Shown: in pieces, positions 53,006 through 62,882 of the stretch
How positions within the stretch are numbered: the first letter of the stretch is position 1
Layout: each line of letters starts with the position of its first letter
Source: Asticcacaulis sp. AC466
GTDB lineage: Bacteria; Pseudomonadota; Alphaproteobacteria; Caulobacterales; Caulobacteraceae
Direction of reading: 5' to 3'
NCBI RefSeq assembly: GCF_000495815.1
Contig: NZ_AWGE01000005.1
Coordinates: 310,001-374,000, forward strand
Length of the DNA stretch: 64,000 nucleotides
Notes under the pieces: generated by a model
What the model saw: only the letters and a program-made list of their open reading frames with translations
The model's database searches: none
Told to the model about the DNA's origin: nothing
Program-made: the position numbers and the translations under genes

Positions 53006-55957
53006 ATGAAAATCAATAAACCGCACGGTATAGCTATGTCTAAAATCCTGTGCCAAAGTATTTCTCTTGGCGCAATGACGGCTTTGCTGGCAGGGACATC
53101 TGTATTCGCGCAGGAAACTGCCGCGCCGGGCCCCGCAGTCGAAGACCAGGAAACCGTTGTGGTTGTCACAGGGTTTCGCGGTTCGCTCCAAACCGCCATC
53201 AACGAGAAAAGGCGGTCGACCGACATGGTTGACGTCATCAAGTCGGAAGATATTGGCCAATTTCCCGATTTGAACCTCGCCGAAAGCCTCCAGCGCATTC
53301 CGGGCGTATCGATTGATCGTGACGGTGGCGAAGGTAAGCAAATTACCGTCCGCGGCCTGAATTCCGAGTTCTCACGTACCCGCCTCAATGGCCTGGAAGC
53401 GCTGGCGACAACCGGGTCTAAGGATTCATCCGGCGGCACCAACCGCGGGCGGGGCTTTGATTTCAATGTCTTTGCTGCTGACCTCTTCAACTCGCTGACG
53501 GTGCGCAAGTCGCTGTCGGCCGAAATCGAAGAAGGATCGCTGGGGGCGACGGTGGACCTGCAAACCGCCCGTCCGTTCGATTACAAAGGATTTACAATGG
53601 CCGGCTCTTTGCAGGCCGGTTACAATGATGCGGCCCGTAAGACAGAGCCGCGCGGCACTTTCATGATTTCAAACCGCTGGGCAGGCGGTCGTCTGGGGGC
53701 CCTTTTGTCGGTCGCTTACGGCACGCGCACGGTTATTGAAGACTCAACCAACACGACGCGGTGGGAAAATGCTTATGCCGTATCGAACGTGGGCCGTTTC
53801 GAGAAATACAGCATCGATGGCGGCAACACCTTCATTAACATTCCTCAATGCACCGGGTCAGGCGGGGTCTGTAATACTACAGAAGTGAATGCGCAGAACC
53901 CGACCCTGACCGGAGAAGCACAAAAGCTCGTTCGTGCCGAACATCCGCGTATTCCCCGTTATAACCACTTCGAAACCGCGCAGAAGCGCCTGGGGGTTAC
54001 GGGCTCGTTCCAGATGCGCCCGAATGAAAATACCCTGGTCACGCTTGATGGCATGTTCGCGGAATTTGGTGCAAACCGGGATGAATGGGAAATCGAGGCC
54101 ATTTCCTTCAGCCGCTCTAACCAGGGGCTGCCGAAGACGGACGTATACAATTACAGCATCGACAGCGAAGGTACCCTCGTCAAGGGCAGCTTCAACGACG
54201 TCGATATTCGCGCCGAACATCGCTATGACGAACTGACTACGACATTCACGCAACTCAACCTGACATGGGATCAGACCTGGAGTGATCGTCTGAGTACCAA
54301 GGTGCTGATCGGCTCTTCCAAGTCGCGCCAGGACAATCCCGAACAGACGACCTTCACGTTTGAATCCTACAATGTGGCCGGTTATAGCTACGACTATACC
54401 GATATGACGCATCCTGTGTTCGATTACGGTAAGTCGAAGTCCGGCTGTACGACAGACCAGGCGTGCTACTGGACCTATTCGACCAGCACGGCAAATGGCG
54501 ATCAGTCGTTGATACGCATTCGGCCGCAAAGCGTGACGAATGCCTTCTCGACGGCGAAGATCGATTTGAAATACGAGATCAATGACCACCTGACTTTCAA
54601 GGGCGGTTACGCCTCCAAGAGCTATGATTTTAATTCGACCGAATATGGCCGTTACACCACGGCACCCCTGACCCGCGACGAAAATGCGACGACGGCGGGT
54701 TCGTCGCTTCTGGCCAGCACGATCAATGGCAACATCGCCGGCTTCTCGCAATCGGTCACGGTCGGCGGCAATACCTATCTGATCCCGAACCTGAATGTCA
54801 TTCGCGACACGTTCAATTACGACTGCCGCTGTACCAATTCCTACGGTACTTTCACTGTCAATAACACCAACTCCTCGTCGCGGAGCGGCAACCGGATCGC
54901 CCAGGAGATCGATAAGGCGGCCTTTGTTCAGCTGGATTTCAAGGGCGACCTCGGTTCTATGCCTTACCGCGGCAATATCGGCACGCGGGAGGTCGAAACG
55001 AACCTGACCGCGACAGGCTATGTCGGCGGCAGTACCAGATCAATACTGACCACGGTCAAGCGCCGTTACAAGGATTCCCTGCCGGCAATGAATGTCATGA
55101 TCGAGCCGCTGGAAAACCTCTACCTGCGTTTCGCGGCTGCCAAGACCATGGCGCGCCCGACTCTTCTCAGCCTGACGCCGGGCGGCGGATCGATCAATAC
55201 CACGGCCAAGACGATCACCACGGGTAACCCCTATCTGGAACCGACCCGTGCCGACACAATGGACTTCTCCGTCGAATGGTATCCGGACAAGGATACGCTC
55301 GTAACCCTGGGCCTCTTCAATAAAAAGCTGCACAGCTATATCCAGACCCGCGCCCAGTCCTTCAAACTGAGCGAGTTGGGCTACACGCCGGCGGATCTGG
55401 GCGAAACCAGCGACGTTTCCTATCTCGTCACTACGCCGGTCAATACGGCGGGCGGGAACCTAAAGGGCTATGAGTTCAACATTCAAAAGCCGTTTACCTT
55501 CCTGCCGGGCTTCCTGAGCCGGACGGGCGGTATCTTCAACTATACCCACGTCGAGTCGAAGATCCAGTATTACACGTCGGCGACGGCCACGACGACGACG
55601 CAGGCCGATCTGCTTGGCTTGTCGCCAGACGCGTGGAACGCCACCCTGTATTATGAAGGCAAGGCCTTATCCGGTCGCGTTGCGGTGTCCTATCGCGATG
55701 GCTATCTGTCGCAACTCGCCCCCGGTTCGTCGGCCGATTTCTGGGGCAAGCACGAAACGATGAATGTCGATGCCCAGATCACCTACAAGGTCAACAACAA
55801 CCTGACCTTCATTCTGGAAGGCATTAATCTGAGCAACGAACCGGATAACCGCTACATCTCCTACAACACGGCTCAGGGTAACACCGCCCAGAACCTGCTG
55901 TACGACTATGGCACGTCAGGCCGTCAGTACTACCTCGGCCTGCGTTACAAGTACTAA
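53006..55957 (+). CDS. TonB-dependent receptor, Xanthomonas/Caulobacter long class
   Basis: A 983-residue outer-membrane receptor, longer than average. Signal peptide (ISLGAMTALLAGTSVFAQ), TonB box-like ETVVVVTGFRGS and the class-specific plug: ALQ-type helix LQTAINEKRRSTDMVDVIKSEDIGQFPDLN, then LAESLQRIPGVSIDRDGGEGKQITVRG. The barrel ends YYLGLRYKY. This class is associated with uptake of oligosaccharides. It is divergent from the acetylesterase and preceded by a LacI-type palindrome. A strong terminator follows. Confidence 0.95.
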   Translation: MKINKPHGIAMSKILCQSISLGAMTALLAGTSVFAQETAAPGPAVEDQETVVVVTGFRGSLQTAINEKRRSTDMVDVIKSEDIGQFPDLNLAESLQRIPGVSIDRDGGEGKQITVRGLNSEFSRTRLNGLEALATTGSKDSSGGTNRGRGFDFNVFAADLFNSLTVRKSLSAEIEEGSLGATVDLQTARPFDYKGFTMAGSLQAGYNDAARKTEPRGTFMISNRWAGGRLGALLSVAYGTRTVIEDSTNTTRWENAYAVSNVGRFEKYSIDGGNTFINIPQCTGSGGVCNTTEVNAQNPTLTGEAQKLVRAEHPRIPRYNHFETAQKRLGVTGSFQMRPNENTLVTLDGMFAEFGANRDEWEIEAISFSRSNQGLPKTDVYNYSIDSEGTLVKGSFNDVDIRAEHRYDELTTTFTQLNLTWDQTWSDRLSTKVLIGSSKSRQDNPEQTTFTFESYNVAGYSYDYTDMTHPVFDYGKSKSGCTTDQACYWTYSTSTANGDQSLIRIRPQSVTNAFSTAKIDLKYEINDHLTFKGGYASKSYDFNSTEYGRYTTAPLTRDENATTAGSSLLASTINGNIAGFSQSVTVGGNTYLIPNLNVIRDTFNYDCRCTNSYGTFTVNNTNSSSRSGNRIAQEIDKAAFVQLDFKGDLGSMPYRGNIGTREVETNLTATGYVGGSTRSILTTVKRRYKDSLPAMNVMIEPLENLYLRFAAAKTMARPTLLSLTPGGGSINTTAKTITTGNPYLEPTRADTMDFSVEWYPDKDTLVTLGLFNKKLHSYIQTRAQSFKLSELGYTPADLGETSDVSYLVTTPVNTAGGNLKGYEFNIQKPFTFLPGFLSRTGGIFNYTHVESKIQYYTSATATTTTQADLLGLSPDAWNATLYYEGKALSGRVAVSYRDGYLSQLAPGSSADFWGKHETMNVDAQITYKVNNNLTFILEGINLSNEPDNRYISYNTAQGNTAQNLLYDYGTSGRQYYLGLRYKY

Positions 55958-55981
55958 ACGGCCCTTCCAACGATAAACTTT

Positions 55982-56027
55982 GGGCGGACAGATACTTTCC
56001 CAAACTTTTCTGTCCGCCCGTCTTTTT
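55982..56027 (+). terminator. intrinsic terminator after the long TBDR
   Basis: GGGCGGACAGA (55982-55992) and TCTGTCCGCCC (56009-56019) form an 11-bp perfect stem with a 16-nt loop, followed by GTCTTTTTA. It terminates the TBDR transcript before the converging aminotransferase gene. Confidence 0.88.
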
Positions 56028-56066
56028 ATAGTTGCCCTGGCTTTTATTATTGGTCTGGGCGTCAGG

Positions 56067-57332
56067 TCATGTTTTTTTCAATGCCGCCAGAAGCGCGGCC
56101 ATATCATCGGGCGTCGAGGTAAAGCCCGGGGTTACCCGAACGCAGGCCCCGCCGGACAGTCCCGTGCGCACCACTGTGAACAGACCGCTTTTATCCAGGA
56201 GGTGTTGCGCCAGCGCCGCGTGCGCGGCAACAGACGGATCGGTCGTTAGTCTAAAGGACGTAATACCGGCGTGCAGCCGCGCATCGTCCGGTGTCAGAAT
56301 CTCGATGGCCTTGAGATCGCGAGCGGGTCTCGCCCATAGATCGCGCAAATAGGACAGCCGCGCGCCGCAGGCGTCTGATCCGATGGCTTTGTGAAAATCC
56401 AGGGCGTCGATGGCCGCCATTTGAGCGGCGTAGTTCGGCGTCCCCGTATGAACGCGCGCCGATATTGGATCCTTTGCGTTTATCTCTTCGCCCATGAACG
56501 GACTGATGTCCGCTAAACGATCCCTTTTGATGTAGACGGCTCCAACGCCCAAGGGGGCGCCGATCCATTTATGCAGGTTGAATCCGGCGAAATCGAAGCC
56601 ATCTGCCTTAACGTCGATGCCGCCCTGGCCCCAAGCGTGGGCGCTGTCGACGATCGTGTCCACGCCTTTGTGTCGTGCCATGGCGATGATGTCCCTGACC
56701 GGCAGGCGCAGACCGTTACGATGGCTGATATGAGTCAGCAGCATCAAACGCACCTTTTGGTGGCGGGACAGAGCCTGGTCATAGGCGTCGATGAGGCCCT
56801 GATAGGTGGCCGGTTGCGGCAGGTCGATAGTGACGATATCGACGCCGCGCCGATCCTTCAACCAGCGCATGGCGGTCTGCATGCTGTCGTAGTCATGATC
56901 GCTGATCAATACCGCATCGCCCGCTTTAAGGCGGTTATAGCCGCCGATGAGACTTTGCAGGGCTTCGGTCGCGTTGCGCGTCAAGGCGATTTCATCGGCG
57001 TCGGCATTGAGATGCGCGGCGATGCGTTGACGCAAACCCTGATAATAGGGAGCGAATTCGCGCCGGGTAAAATACGCGCCTTCGGTATTCACACGGGTGC
57101 TGTAGGTTTGGAATGCCTCGGATACCGACAACGGCATCTGCCCGAAGGCACCGAATTCAAGGTTGATGATCCCTGTGTTTGGACGTGGCGGATATGCGGC
57201 GGATATGGTCCGCCACGCGGCCTCGTCGGTTGGGGCGGCACTGTTGATCGGCGTGGCGGCGGCCGATCCACCCGGCAGGGGGGCGCCTATGGCGCCGAAC
57301 AGGGCGGCCCCCAGGAAGTTACGGCGTTGCAT
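56067..57332 (-). CDS. Tat-exported class-V aminotransferase-fold PLP protein (isopenicillin N epimerase-like)
   Basis: A 421-residue PLP enzyme. Tat-like signal at the start (QRRNFLGAALFGAIGAPLPGG). PLP motifs: LTRNATEALQSLIGGY, VDSAHAWGQGG (cofactor Asp and His), and FNLHKWIGAPLG with the Schiff-base Lys at residue 255. It falls with isopenicillin N epimerase and cysteine-desulfurase-like members of fold type I. It lies 24 nt after a TBDR on the same strand, so it probably acts in the periplasm on the imported compound. The reaction is unknown. Confidence 0.88.
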   Translation of the reverse strand: MQRRNFLGAALFGAIGAPLPGGSAAATPINSAAPTDEAAWRTISAAYPPRPNTGIINLEFGAFGQMPLSVSEAFQTYSTRVNTEGAYFTRREFAPYYQGLRQRIAAHLNADADEIALTRNATEALQSLIGGYNRLKAGDAVLISDHDYDSMQTAMRWLKDRRGVDIVTIDLPQPATYQGLIDAYDQALSRHQKVRLMLLTHISHRNGLRLPVRDIIAMARHKGVDTIVDSAHAWGQGGIDVKADGFDFAGFNLHKWIGAPLGVGAVYIKRDRLADISPFMGEEINAKDPISARVHTGTPNYAAQMAAIDALDFHKAIGSDACGARLSYLRDLWARPARDLKAIEILTPDDARLHAGITSFRLTTDPSVAAHAALAQHLLDKSGLFTVVRTGLSGGACVRVTPGFTSTPDDMAALLAALKKT

Positions 57333-57356
57333 GGATCGGCGCTCCGGTGTTAAGGG

Positions 57357-59795
57357 TTAAAAGCGCGCGTTCAGGCGCACGTAATATTGTCCGCCATCGG
57401 TATCGTAAGGCGCGTTACGCGAATATTCGATGCCGCGACTGGCCTGGAAGACGGCCTTGTCTGGATAGGTATTGAATATGTTTTCGCCGCCGACGCGTAC
57501 CGACAGTTTCGGGGTAAAATTATAGGTCACCGACGCGTCGAACAGAGTCAATGCGCCGAAGGTCTGGTAGATATCGCCAGTGGAATTGCCGGTGGAGTCC
57601 GTCCAACTGCCGTAATAGCGACCACGAACCTGGTAATCGAAAGCGCCCTGGGTAAAGGTCGCGGCCAGGGTGACATTGTCTTTGGGCAGGTTTTCTTCGT
57701 ACAGGAGCTTTTGAGTCGGGTTAGCATTCAAGGAGCCCGACGTCACCTTGGTTTCATTGTGATTATAGGCAAGCTTCAGGTCCAGACGGCCCGAGAACAG
57801 CGGACGGTTATAGCTGGTCACGATATCGACGCCCTTGGTGCGGGTGTCGAAATCGTTCGTGAACCAGAATACAGAGGTATAGTTGGCGGCGCCCGGAATG
57901 CCCTGGGCCACCAGGCTGGCTTTCTGGGCGGCGGTCAGGGTAATGGATGGTGAACTGGAGAAGCGTTTGCTGACATCGACCTGATAGGCATCGATCGAGC
58001 CCGACAGGCCAAAACCGGTCTTCCAGACAAAGCCGGCACTATAGCTTTTAGAGGTTTCCGGTTGCAGCGGCTTTGCACCCAAGGCGGCCGCCAGCGGATT
58101 GAGCGGCGACAGACGCCCGGATGTGAACAGTTGCAAGGTCACTGTGTCCAGTCCTTGCGAGGTGCTAAGCGAATTGACCTGACCCGGGGTTGGCGCGCGG
58201 AAGCCGGTCGAATAGGAGGCGCGTATCGCGACGTCCGGCGTGAATTCGTAACGGCTTGCCAGCTTGCCGGTCGTCGTCTCGCCGAATTCCGAATAGTGTT
58301 CGTAGCGCAGGGCGCCGCCCAGGGTCCATTTTTCGGTCAGTCTGGCTTCGGTGTCGATATAGGCGGCGTAACTGGTCTGATTCCATTTGCCGGCCTGCTG
58401 GTCGCTGAAACCCGGAAAGCCGTTCGAGCCCGAGGCCAGGCCCGCATTGGCGCCCGGCCCAACGGCATAGGAGGCCGCGTCGCCGGCAGCGACAGAATAG
58501 GTTTCCTTGCGGCTTTCGGCGCCAAAGGCAATATTGATCGGCTCAGGCAGGCTTGCCACGTCCAGGTGATAGACGCCGTCGGCGTTCAGATTGAATTCTT
58601 GCTGCGTCTGAGTGCCGAGGTAAAAATCGGTCGGGCTGTTCGGCCCCATGGAGGCATTGATCGAATTGTACAGGTAGAACTTGGTTTCGTTCTGGCCGTA
58701 GCTGGCGCTCAGGTCCCAGTCGAACGCTTCGCCCCAATGACCACGCAGACCACCGACGGTTTGATAATCCGTGTAATCGACCGCTTCATGCGGTGTGAAA
58801 CCGTTGGGATAGATTGACCTCAGGTCCCAGCCTGGGAAGATGGAGGGAACGGTCTTGTAAACGGCGGCATTGCTTGTCGCGCTGGGAATACGCCAGTTGA
58901 TATCGTTGACTCCATTGCCGGTGGAGGCCGTTGCGAAGCCATACAGCTCTCCGACACCAACAATGGGCAACATCGCATCGACAGCGTAGTGGTAGGTCGT
59001 CAGCTCCGGCTTGCCCCAGCGCTGAACGGGATTGGGGATGGTGAGGCTGGGGTTGGCGGCCTGGAACGCGGCGGCGTCGGCGCGTTGGTGGGTGCGGGAC
59101 GTGGCCGCTGCGTCGGACCATTCGGCCGTTGCGACGATATGACCGCCATCCCCGATGGCGAAGCCGGCGCGCACCCCGGCCTGAAGATTGGCGCCGTCAC
59201 CGGCGAAATATTGCGACCCTTGGGTATAGGCGGAAATGCCGGGACGGTCATCGAGTTTGATGTTGATCACACCGGCGATGGCATCGGAGCCATACTGCGC
59301 TGAGGCGCCGTCACGCAGGACTTCCACCCGTCCTATGGCAAAATTCGGGATCTGCGCCAGATCCGGCCCTTGCGCGCCACGTTGGCCAAGAAAGGCGGTG
59401 CGGTGGAAGCGCTTGCCATTAATCAGCACGAGCGTCTGGTCTGAGGACAGGCCGCGCAGGTGAGCCGGACGGATGAATTGAAGCCCGTCCGAGGTCGGGA
59501 GCTTCTGCACGTTAAACGACGGAATGACTTGCGCCAGATTGTCGGTCAGCTGGCTGGACGCACCATCATGCAGGTCTTTGGCGCTCAGGACATCGACCGG
59601 CGTCAGGGTGGTGAACTTGGTGCGTGTCTTGTCGCGGGTGCCGGTGACGATGACCATGGTGTCCGTGTCGGCAGGCGTCGGCTGTGTATTGACGTCCGGG
59701 TTGACGGCCTGGGCATGGACGACGCCGGCAGCCATCGCCGTCAGGGAGACGAGGGCGCAGGACATGAATAGGGCGGAACGACGGTAATAGGACAT
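57357..59795 (-). CDS. TonB-dependent receptor paired with a PLP enzyme
   Basis: An 812-residue receptor. Signal peptide (ALFMSCALVSLTAMAAGVVHAQ), TonB box TMVIVTGTRDK, plug LTDNLAQVIPSFNVQKL and IGRVEVLRDGASAQYGSDAIAGVINIKL. The barrel ends QYYVRLNARF. The plug type is that of receptors for small organic nutrients or siderophores. ATG 59795 has AGGAGGGG 5 nt upstream. It heads a two-gene unit with the Tat-exported aminotransferase-fold protein. Confidence 0.93.
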   Translation of the reverse strand: MSYYRRSALFMSCALVSLTAMAAGVVHAQAVNPDVNTQPTPADTDTMVIVTGTRDKTRTKFTTLTPVDVLSAKDLHDGASSQLTDNLAQVIPSFNVQKLPTSDGLQFIRPAHLRGLSSDQTLVLINGKRFHRTAFLGQRGAQGPDLAQIPNFAIGRVEVLRDGASAQYGSDAIAGVINIKLDDRPGISAYTQGSQYFAGDGANLQAGVRAGFAIGDGGHIVATAEWSDAAATSRTHQRADAAAFQAANPSLTIPNPVQRWGKPELTTYHYAVDAMLPIVGVGELYGFATASTGNGVNDINWRIPSATSNAAVYKTVPSIFPGWDLRSIYPNGFTPHEAVDYTDYQTVGGLRGHWGEAFDWDLSASYGQNETKFYLYNSINASMGPNSPTDFYLGTQTQQEFNLNADGVYHLDVASLPEPINIAFGAESRKETYSVAAGDAASYAVGPGANAGLASGSNGFPGFSDQQAGKWNQTSYAAYIDTEARLTEKWTLGGALRYEHYSEFGETTTGKLASRYEFTPDVAIRASYSTGFRAPTPGQVNSLSTSQGLDTVTLQLFTSGRLSPLNPLAAALGAKPLQPETSKSYSAGFVWKTGFGLSGSIDAYQVDVSKRFSSSPSITLTAAQKASLVAQGIPGAANYTSVFWFTNDFDTRTKGVDIVTSYNRPLFSGRLDLKLAYNHNETKVTSGSLNANPTQKLLYEENLPKDNVTLAATFTQGAFDYQVRGRYYGSWTDSTGNSTGDIYQTFGALTLFDASVTYNFTPKLSVRVGGENIFNTYPDKAVFQASRGIEYSRNAPYDTDGGQYYVRLNARF

Positions 59796-60041
59796 GATAA
59801 ACCCCTCCTGGCAGCGGCGCGGCCATCCAACACGGAGCCGGCATCTGACGTATGAACACATCTTGCGAAAGCGGCGCAGGCGCTCACTGAGCAAGTCAGC
59901 AGGGGGGTAGATACGGCGTGCAACAGTGACATGATGGATTTGTGGTAGGAATATGAATTGGCGGTCCAGTAGCGCGTCGATTGTCGATGAGCCTAATCTG
60001 GGTTGAATTATCTTTTTGCAGGCAATATGCTTACAAAGACG

Positions 60042-60064
60042 CCGCCGGAGGGCGAACCCGGCGG
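60042..60064 (+). promoter_or_regulatory. hairpin in the leader of the ketosynthase gene
   Basis: CCGCCGG and CCGGCGG form a perfect 7-bp GC stem with a 9-nt loop, ending 24 nt before the ATG at 60089. No T-run follows, so it is more likely a leader structure than a terminator. The rest of the 59796-60088 gap shows no assigned feature. Confidence 0.3.
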
Positions 60065-60088
60065 ACTTACGTGTCTTTGGAAATGGTT

Positions 60089-61087
60089 ATGACATACCCT
60101 ATCGGTTTCGCCCTGCGCGGTTTCGGCCGTTATTTGCCTGCGTCTCAACAGCCCTCTCAAAGTCTGGATAGCCTGTATGGCCAGCCCCCTGGCTGGACCG
60201 AGGCGCGCTTTGGCATTACCTCCCGGCCAATCGCCAGTCGCGCGGAAACCAGCTCCGTCATGGCTGCCCATGCCTGCCGCGAAGCCCTGGCCGACGCCGG
60301 TTGGGAGGAGGAGGCATTCGATGTGCTGGTCGGCGCCTGCGGTGTTATGGAGCAACCCATACCCGGCACCTCCGTCCTGGTGCACAACGCGCTCGGCCTG
60401 GCCAAAAGCGGCATCCCTTGCCTTGACGTCAACATGACCTGCCTGTCATTCGTCGCGGCGCTCGACCAGGTCAGCCTGGCCATGAAGGCGGGGCGATACC
60501 GCCGGGCCCTGGTCTTTTCCAGTGACATCGCGTCGGCAGGTCTTGACTACGACCATCCGGAAATGTCGGCCATTTTCGGAGATGGCGCCGCCGCCGTCTG
60601 CGTTGAGGCCTGCGATGACGGTCCCGCCGTCCTGGCCGCGCGCTTCAAGACCTTAAGCCAGGGCAAGGACCTGGCCCATCTGCGGGCGGGTGGGACCGGG
60701 GTGCGTATCGCTGACGGTTTTGACTCTTTAAGTCAGGCCGCCAGGTTTCATATGGATGCTTTCGGTATCTTCAAGGCGGCCGGTCGCCATCTGCCGCAAC
60801 TCATGGCCGACACCGTCAATGATGCAGGCGTGACGATGGAGGATATCGACACGTTCATCTGCCATCAGGCCAGTGCGCCAGGGCTGGAATATATGCGTCA
60901 TCTGGTCAAAACCCGGCCGGAACGCGTCGTCGATATCTTCTCAAGCTGCGGCAACCAGATCGCCGCCTCGCTGCCCAATGCGCTCTATGTCGCCCATAGT
61001 GACGGACGATTGACGCCGGGGTCGCACGCGCTTCTGGTGGGTACGTCGGCGGGCGTAAGCCTGGGCGCCATGGTGCTGCGCCTGTGA
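60089..61087 (+). CDS. beta-ketoacyl synthase III-family protein (FabH/OleA-like)
   Basis: A 332-residue thiolase-fold condensing enzyme. The catalytic triad is in place: Cys 118 (NMTCLSFVAAL), His 259 (FICHQAS) and Asn 289 (SSCGNQIAAS). GDGAAAVCVE and GTSAGVSLGAMVL are family motifs. It could join two acyl units (OleA type) or an acyl group with malonyl-ACP (FabH type). First gene of four overlapping genes at the window edge, encoding tailoring enzymes rather than fatty-acid synthesis, so specialised lipid or natural-product synthesis is likely. Start ATG 60089; ATG 60083-region and upstream starts lie in the same frame. Confidence 0.9.
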   Translation: MTYPIGFALRGFGRYLPASQQPSQSLDSLYGQPPGWTEARFGITSRPIASRAETSSVMAAHACREALADAGWEEEAFDVLVGACGVMEQPIPGTSVLVHNALGLAKSGIPCLDVNMTCLSFVAALDQVSLAMKAGRYRRALVFSSDIASAGLDYDHPEMSAIFGDGAAAVCVEACDDGPAVLAARFKTLSQGKDLAHLRAGGTGVRIADGFDSLSQAARFHMDAFGIFKAAGRHLPQLMADTVNDAGVTMEDIDTFICHQASAPGLEYMRHLVKTRPERVVDIFSSCGNQIAASLPNALYVAHSDGRLTPGSHALLVGTSAGVSLGAMVLRL

Positions 61088-62052
61088 AGGTGTTGGTTAC
61101 AGGCGCGACCGGTGGGTTGGGCAAAGCGCTGGTCGCGGGGCTGATCATGGCCGGCTACGCGGTGCGCGCGACCGGACGGCGAGATGGCCAGGCGCTGAAA
61201 GACATGGGCGCGGACTATATCCAGGCAGACCTGACGAAAGGCTCACTCGGTCCTTTGGTGGACGGCGTAGACGGTGTTTTTCATGCGGCCGCATTGTCCA
61301 GTCCATGGGGGCGTGACGCTGATTTTCAGGCAATCAATGTTGATGTCACGCGGAACCTTTTGGTGGCGGCGCGGCGCGCGGGATGCCGCCGTTTTATCTT
61401 CGTCTCGTCGCCATCGGTCTATGCCCGCGAGCGCGACCAGCTTGAGCTCCGGGAAAGCGACCCCATAGCCGAGCGCCCTCTCAATGCCTATGCGCGGACA
61501 AAGGGCGAGGCAGAAGGTCTCGTGCGGGCAGCGTCGGATGCCGGCATGGCCTGCGTGGCGCTTCGGCCGCGCGCCATTATCGGTCCCGACGACGACGTGC
61601 TGTTGCCGCGCTTTTTGCGGTTGATAAAAAGAGGCCGCTTTCCGCTCGTCCATGGTGGCCGCGCCCTGATCGAACTGACCGATGTCCGCGATGTCGTGCG
61701 CGCCCTCATCGCCGCCGATGCATGTGCACCGGACATTGGCGGGGCGGTCATAAATATCTCTGGCGGCAAGGCCGTCAGCGTCCATGATCTGATCCGTGAG
61801 CTTGCCGACGCCATGGGCCGTGAGGTCCGGTTCCTGCCCACGCCCTATGCCGTATTGCGTCTTATTGCGTCTGTAAATGAAGCCGTCTGCGGGCTACTGC
61901 CTGGACGGCCAGAGCCCGCCCTGACGCTCTATAGCCTGTCAGCGCTCGCATTTTCGCAAACGTTTGACATGAGCCTAGCGTGCGAACTTATTGATTATAC
62001 ACCTCAATATGATGCCATTAAAGCGGCCTGTGAGCTGGGGCGTCATTCATGA
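61084..62052 (+). CDS. NAD(P)-dependent oxidoreductase/epimerase-family (OleD-like)
   Basis: A 322-residue extended short-chain dehydrogenase: nucleotide-binding GATGGLG at residues 7-13, active-site Tyr 136 and Lys 140 (YARTK), SSPSVYA, and RPRAIIGPDDDVLLPRFL of the 3-beta-HSD type. It probably reduces the beta-keto product of the upstream synthase. GTG start overlaps the ketosynthase stop (GTGA), and its stop overlaps the next start by 4 nt. Confidence 0.9.
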   Translation: MKVLVTGATGGLGKALVAGLIMAGYAVRATGRRDGQALKDMGADYIQADLTKGSLGPLVDGVDGVFHAAALSSPWGRDADFQAINVDVTRNLLVAARRAGCRRFIFVSSPSVYARERDQLELRESDPIAERPLNAYARTKGEAEGLVRAASDAGMACVALRPRAIIGPDDDVLLPRFLRLIKRGRFPLVHGGRALIELTDVRDVVRALIAADACAPDIGGAVINISGGKAVSVHDLIRELADAMGREVRFLPTPYAVLRLIASVNEAVCGLLPGRPEPALTLYSLSALAFSQTFDMSLACELIDYTPQYDAIKAACELGRHS

Positions 62053-62882
62053 CGGTGACGCGCTGGCACCTTTTGCAGGTTGGATCGTGTCGCCATCCGG
62101 AAATGATGGCGCGTCGGGGCGGGCACATGTGTCCGGTTGATTTTCCCGCCCTGGTCGGCTTGATCCTGCACGCCGATTTTGGCCCGATCCTGTTCGATAC
62201 AGGGTATCATCGGCGGTTCTTCGCCGCCACCGACCCGTTTCCGGAGTGGCTCTATCGTCTCGCTACGCCTGTTCAATACGCGGATGCCGACAGCCTTGAG
62301 GCGCAATTGGCGCGTTTTAACCTGTCTGCCGGCGATATCCGCGGCGTTTTCGTCTCGCATTTCCACGGCGACCACGTCGCGGGTCTGAGAGATTTTGGCG
62401 CCGCTCGTATATTCTGCGCCTGCGCAGGCCTTGACCGTACGCGCCAGGGAAGCCGTTTCAGCCGCGTCAGGCAGGGCCTGCTCAGCGCCCTGACGCCCGA
62501 CAACATCGACGCCCGCGCGACCTATCTGGAGACCTTGCCGGTCACCCCTCTGGATCTCCGTCCCTTCACCGAGGGTGCGGATCTTCTCGGTGACGGCAGC
62601 CTCATCGCCGTGGAATTACCCGGCCATTGTCCGGGGCACTGGGGGCTTCTTGTCCGGCCGGCAGGCGGTCCAAACGCCTTCTTCATTGGCGATGCGGCAT
62701 GGTCGCTGGCCGCGATCACCGACAATGTGCCGCCGCCAGCCCTGACGACGGCCTTGCTGGGCGAGACGCGCGCCTACCGTCAGACCCTGACGGCCCTCAA
62801 CGCTGTGGCCAAAAACGCGGACGTCGAGATCATTCCGTCGCATTGCCCTGTGACGGCGGCGAAATGGGTGGGGCATGAGTAA
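62049..62882 (+). CDS. MBL-fold metallo-hydrolase
   Basis: A 277-residue metallo-beta-lactamase-fold hydrolase. The metal ligand motif SHFHGDH is near residues 103-109, with PGHCPGHWG, FIGDAAWS and IIPSHCP further on. No signal peptide. In this context it may be a thioesterase or lactone hydrolase acting on the product or a carrier-bound intermediate; that is inference. It overlaps the oxidoreductase by 4 nt and the adenylate-forming gene by 8 nt. Confidence 0.9.
   Translation: MTVTRWHLLQVGSCRHPEMMARRGGHMCPVDFPALVGLILHADFGPILFDTGYHRRFFAATDPFPEWLYRLATPVQYADADSLEAQLARFNLSAGDIRGVFVSHFHGDHVAGLRDFGAARIFCACAGLDRTRQGSRFSRVRQGLLSALTPDNIDARATYLETLPVTPLDLRPFTEGADLLGDGSLIAVELPGHCPGHWGLLVRPAGGPNAFFIGDAAWSLAAITDNVPPPALTTALLGETRAYRQTLTALNAVAKNADVEIIPSHCPVTAAKWVGHE

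Noticed and set aside
61957-61966. CAAACGTTTG identical to the LacI-type operator at 26072
   Set aside because: It lies deep inside the OleD-like coding region, 900 bp into a gene of an overlapping operon, so it is probably chance.
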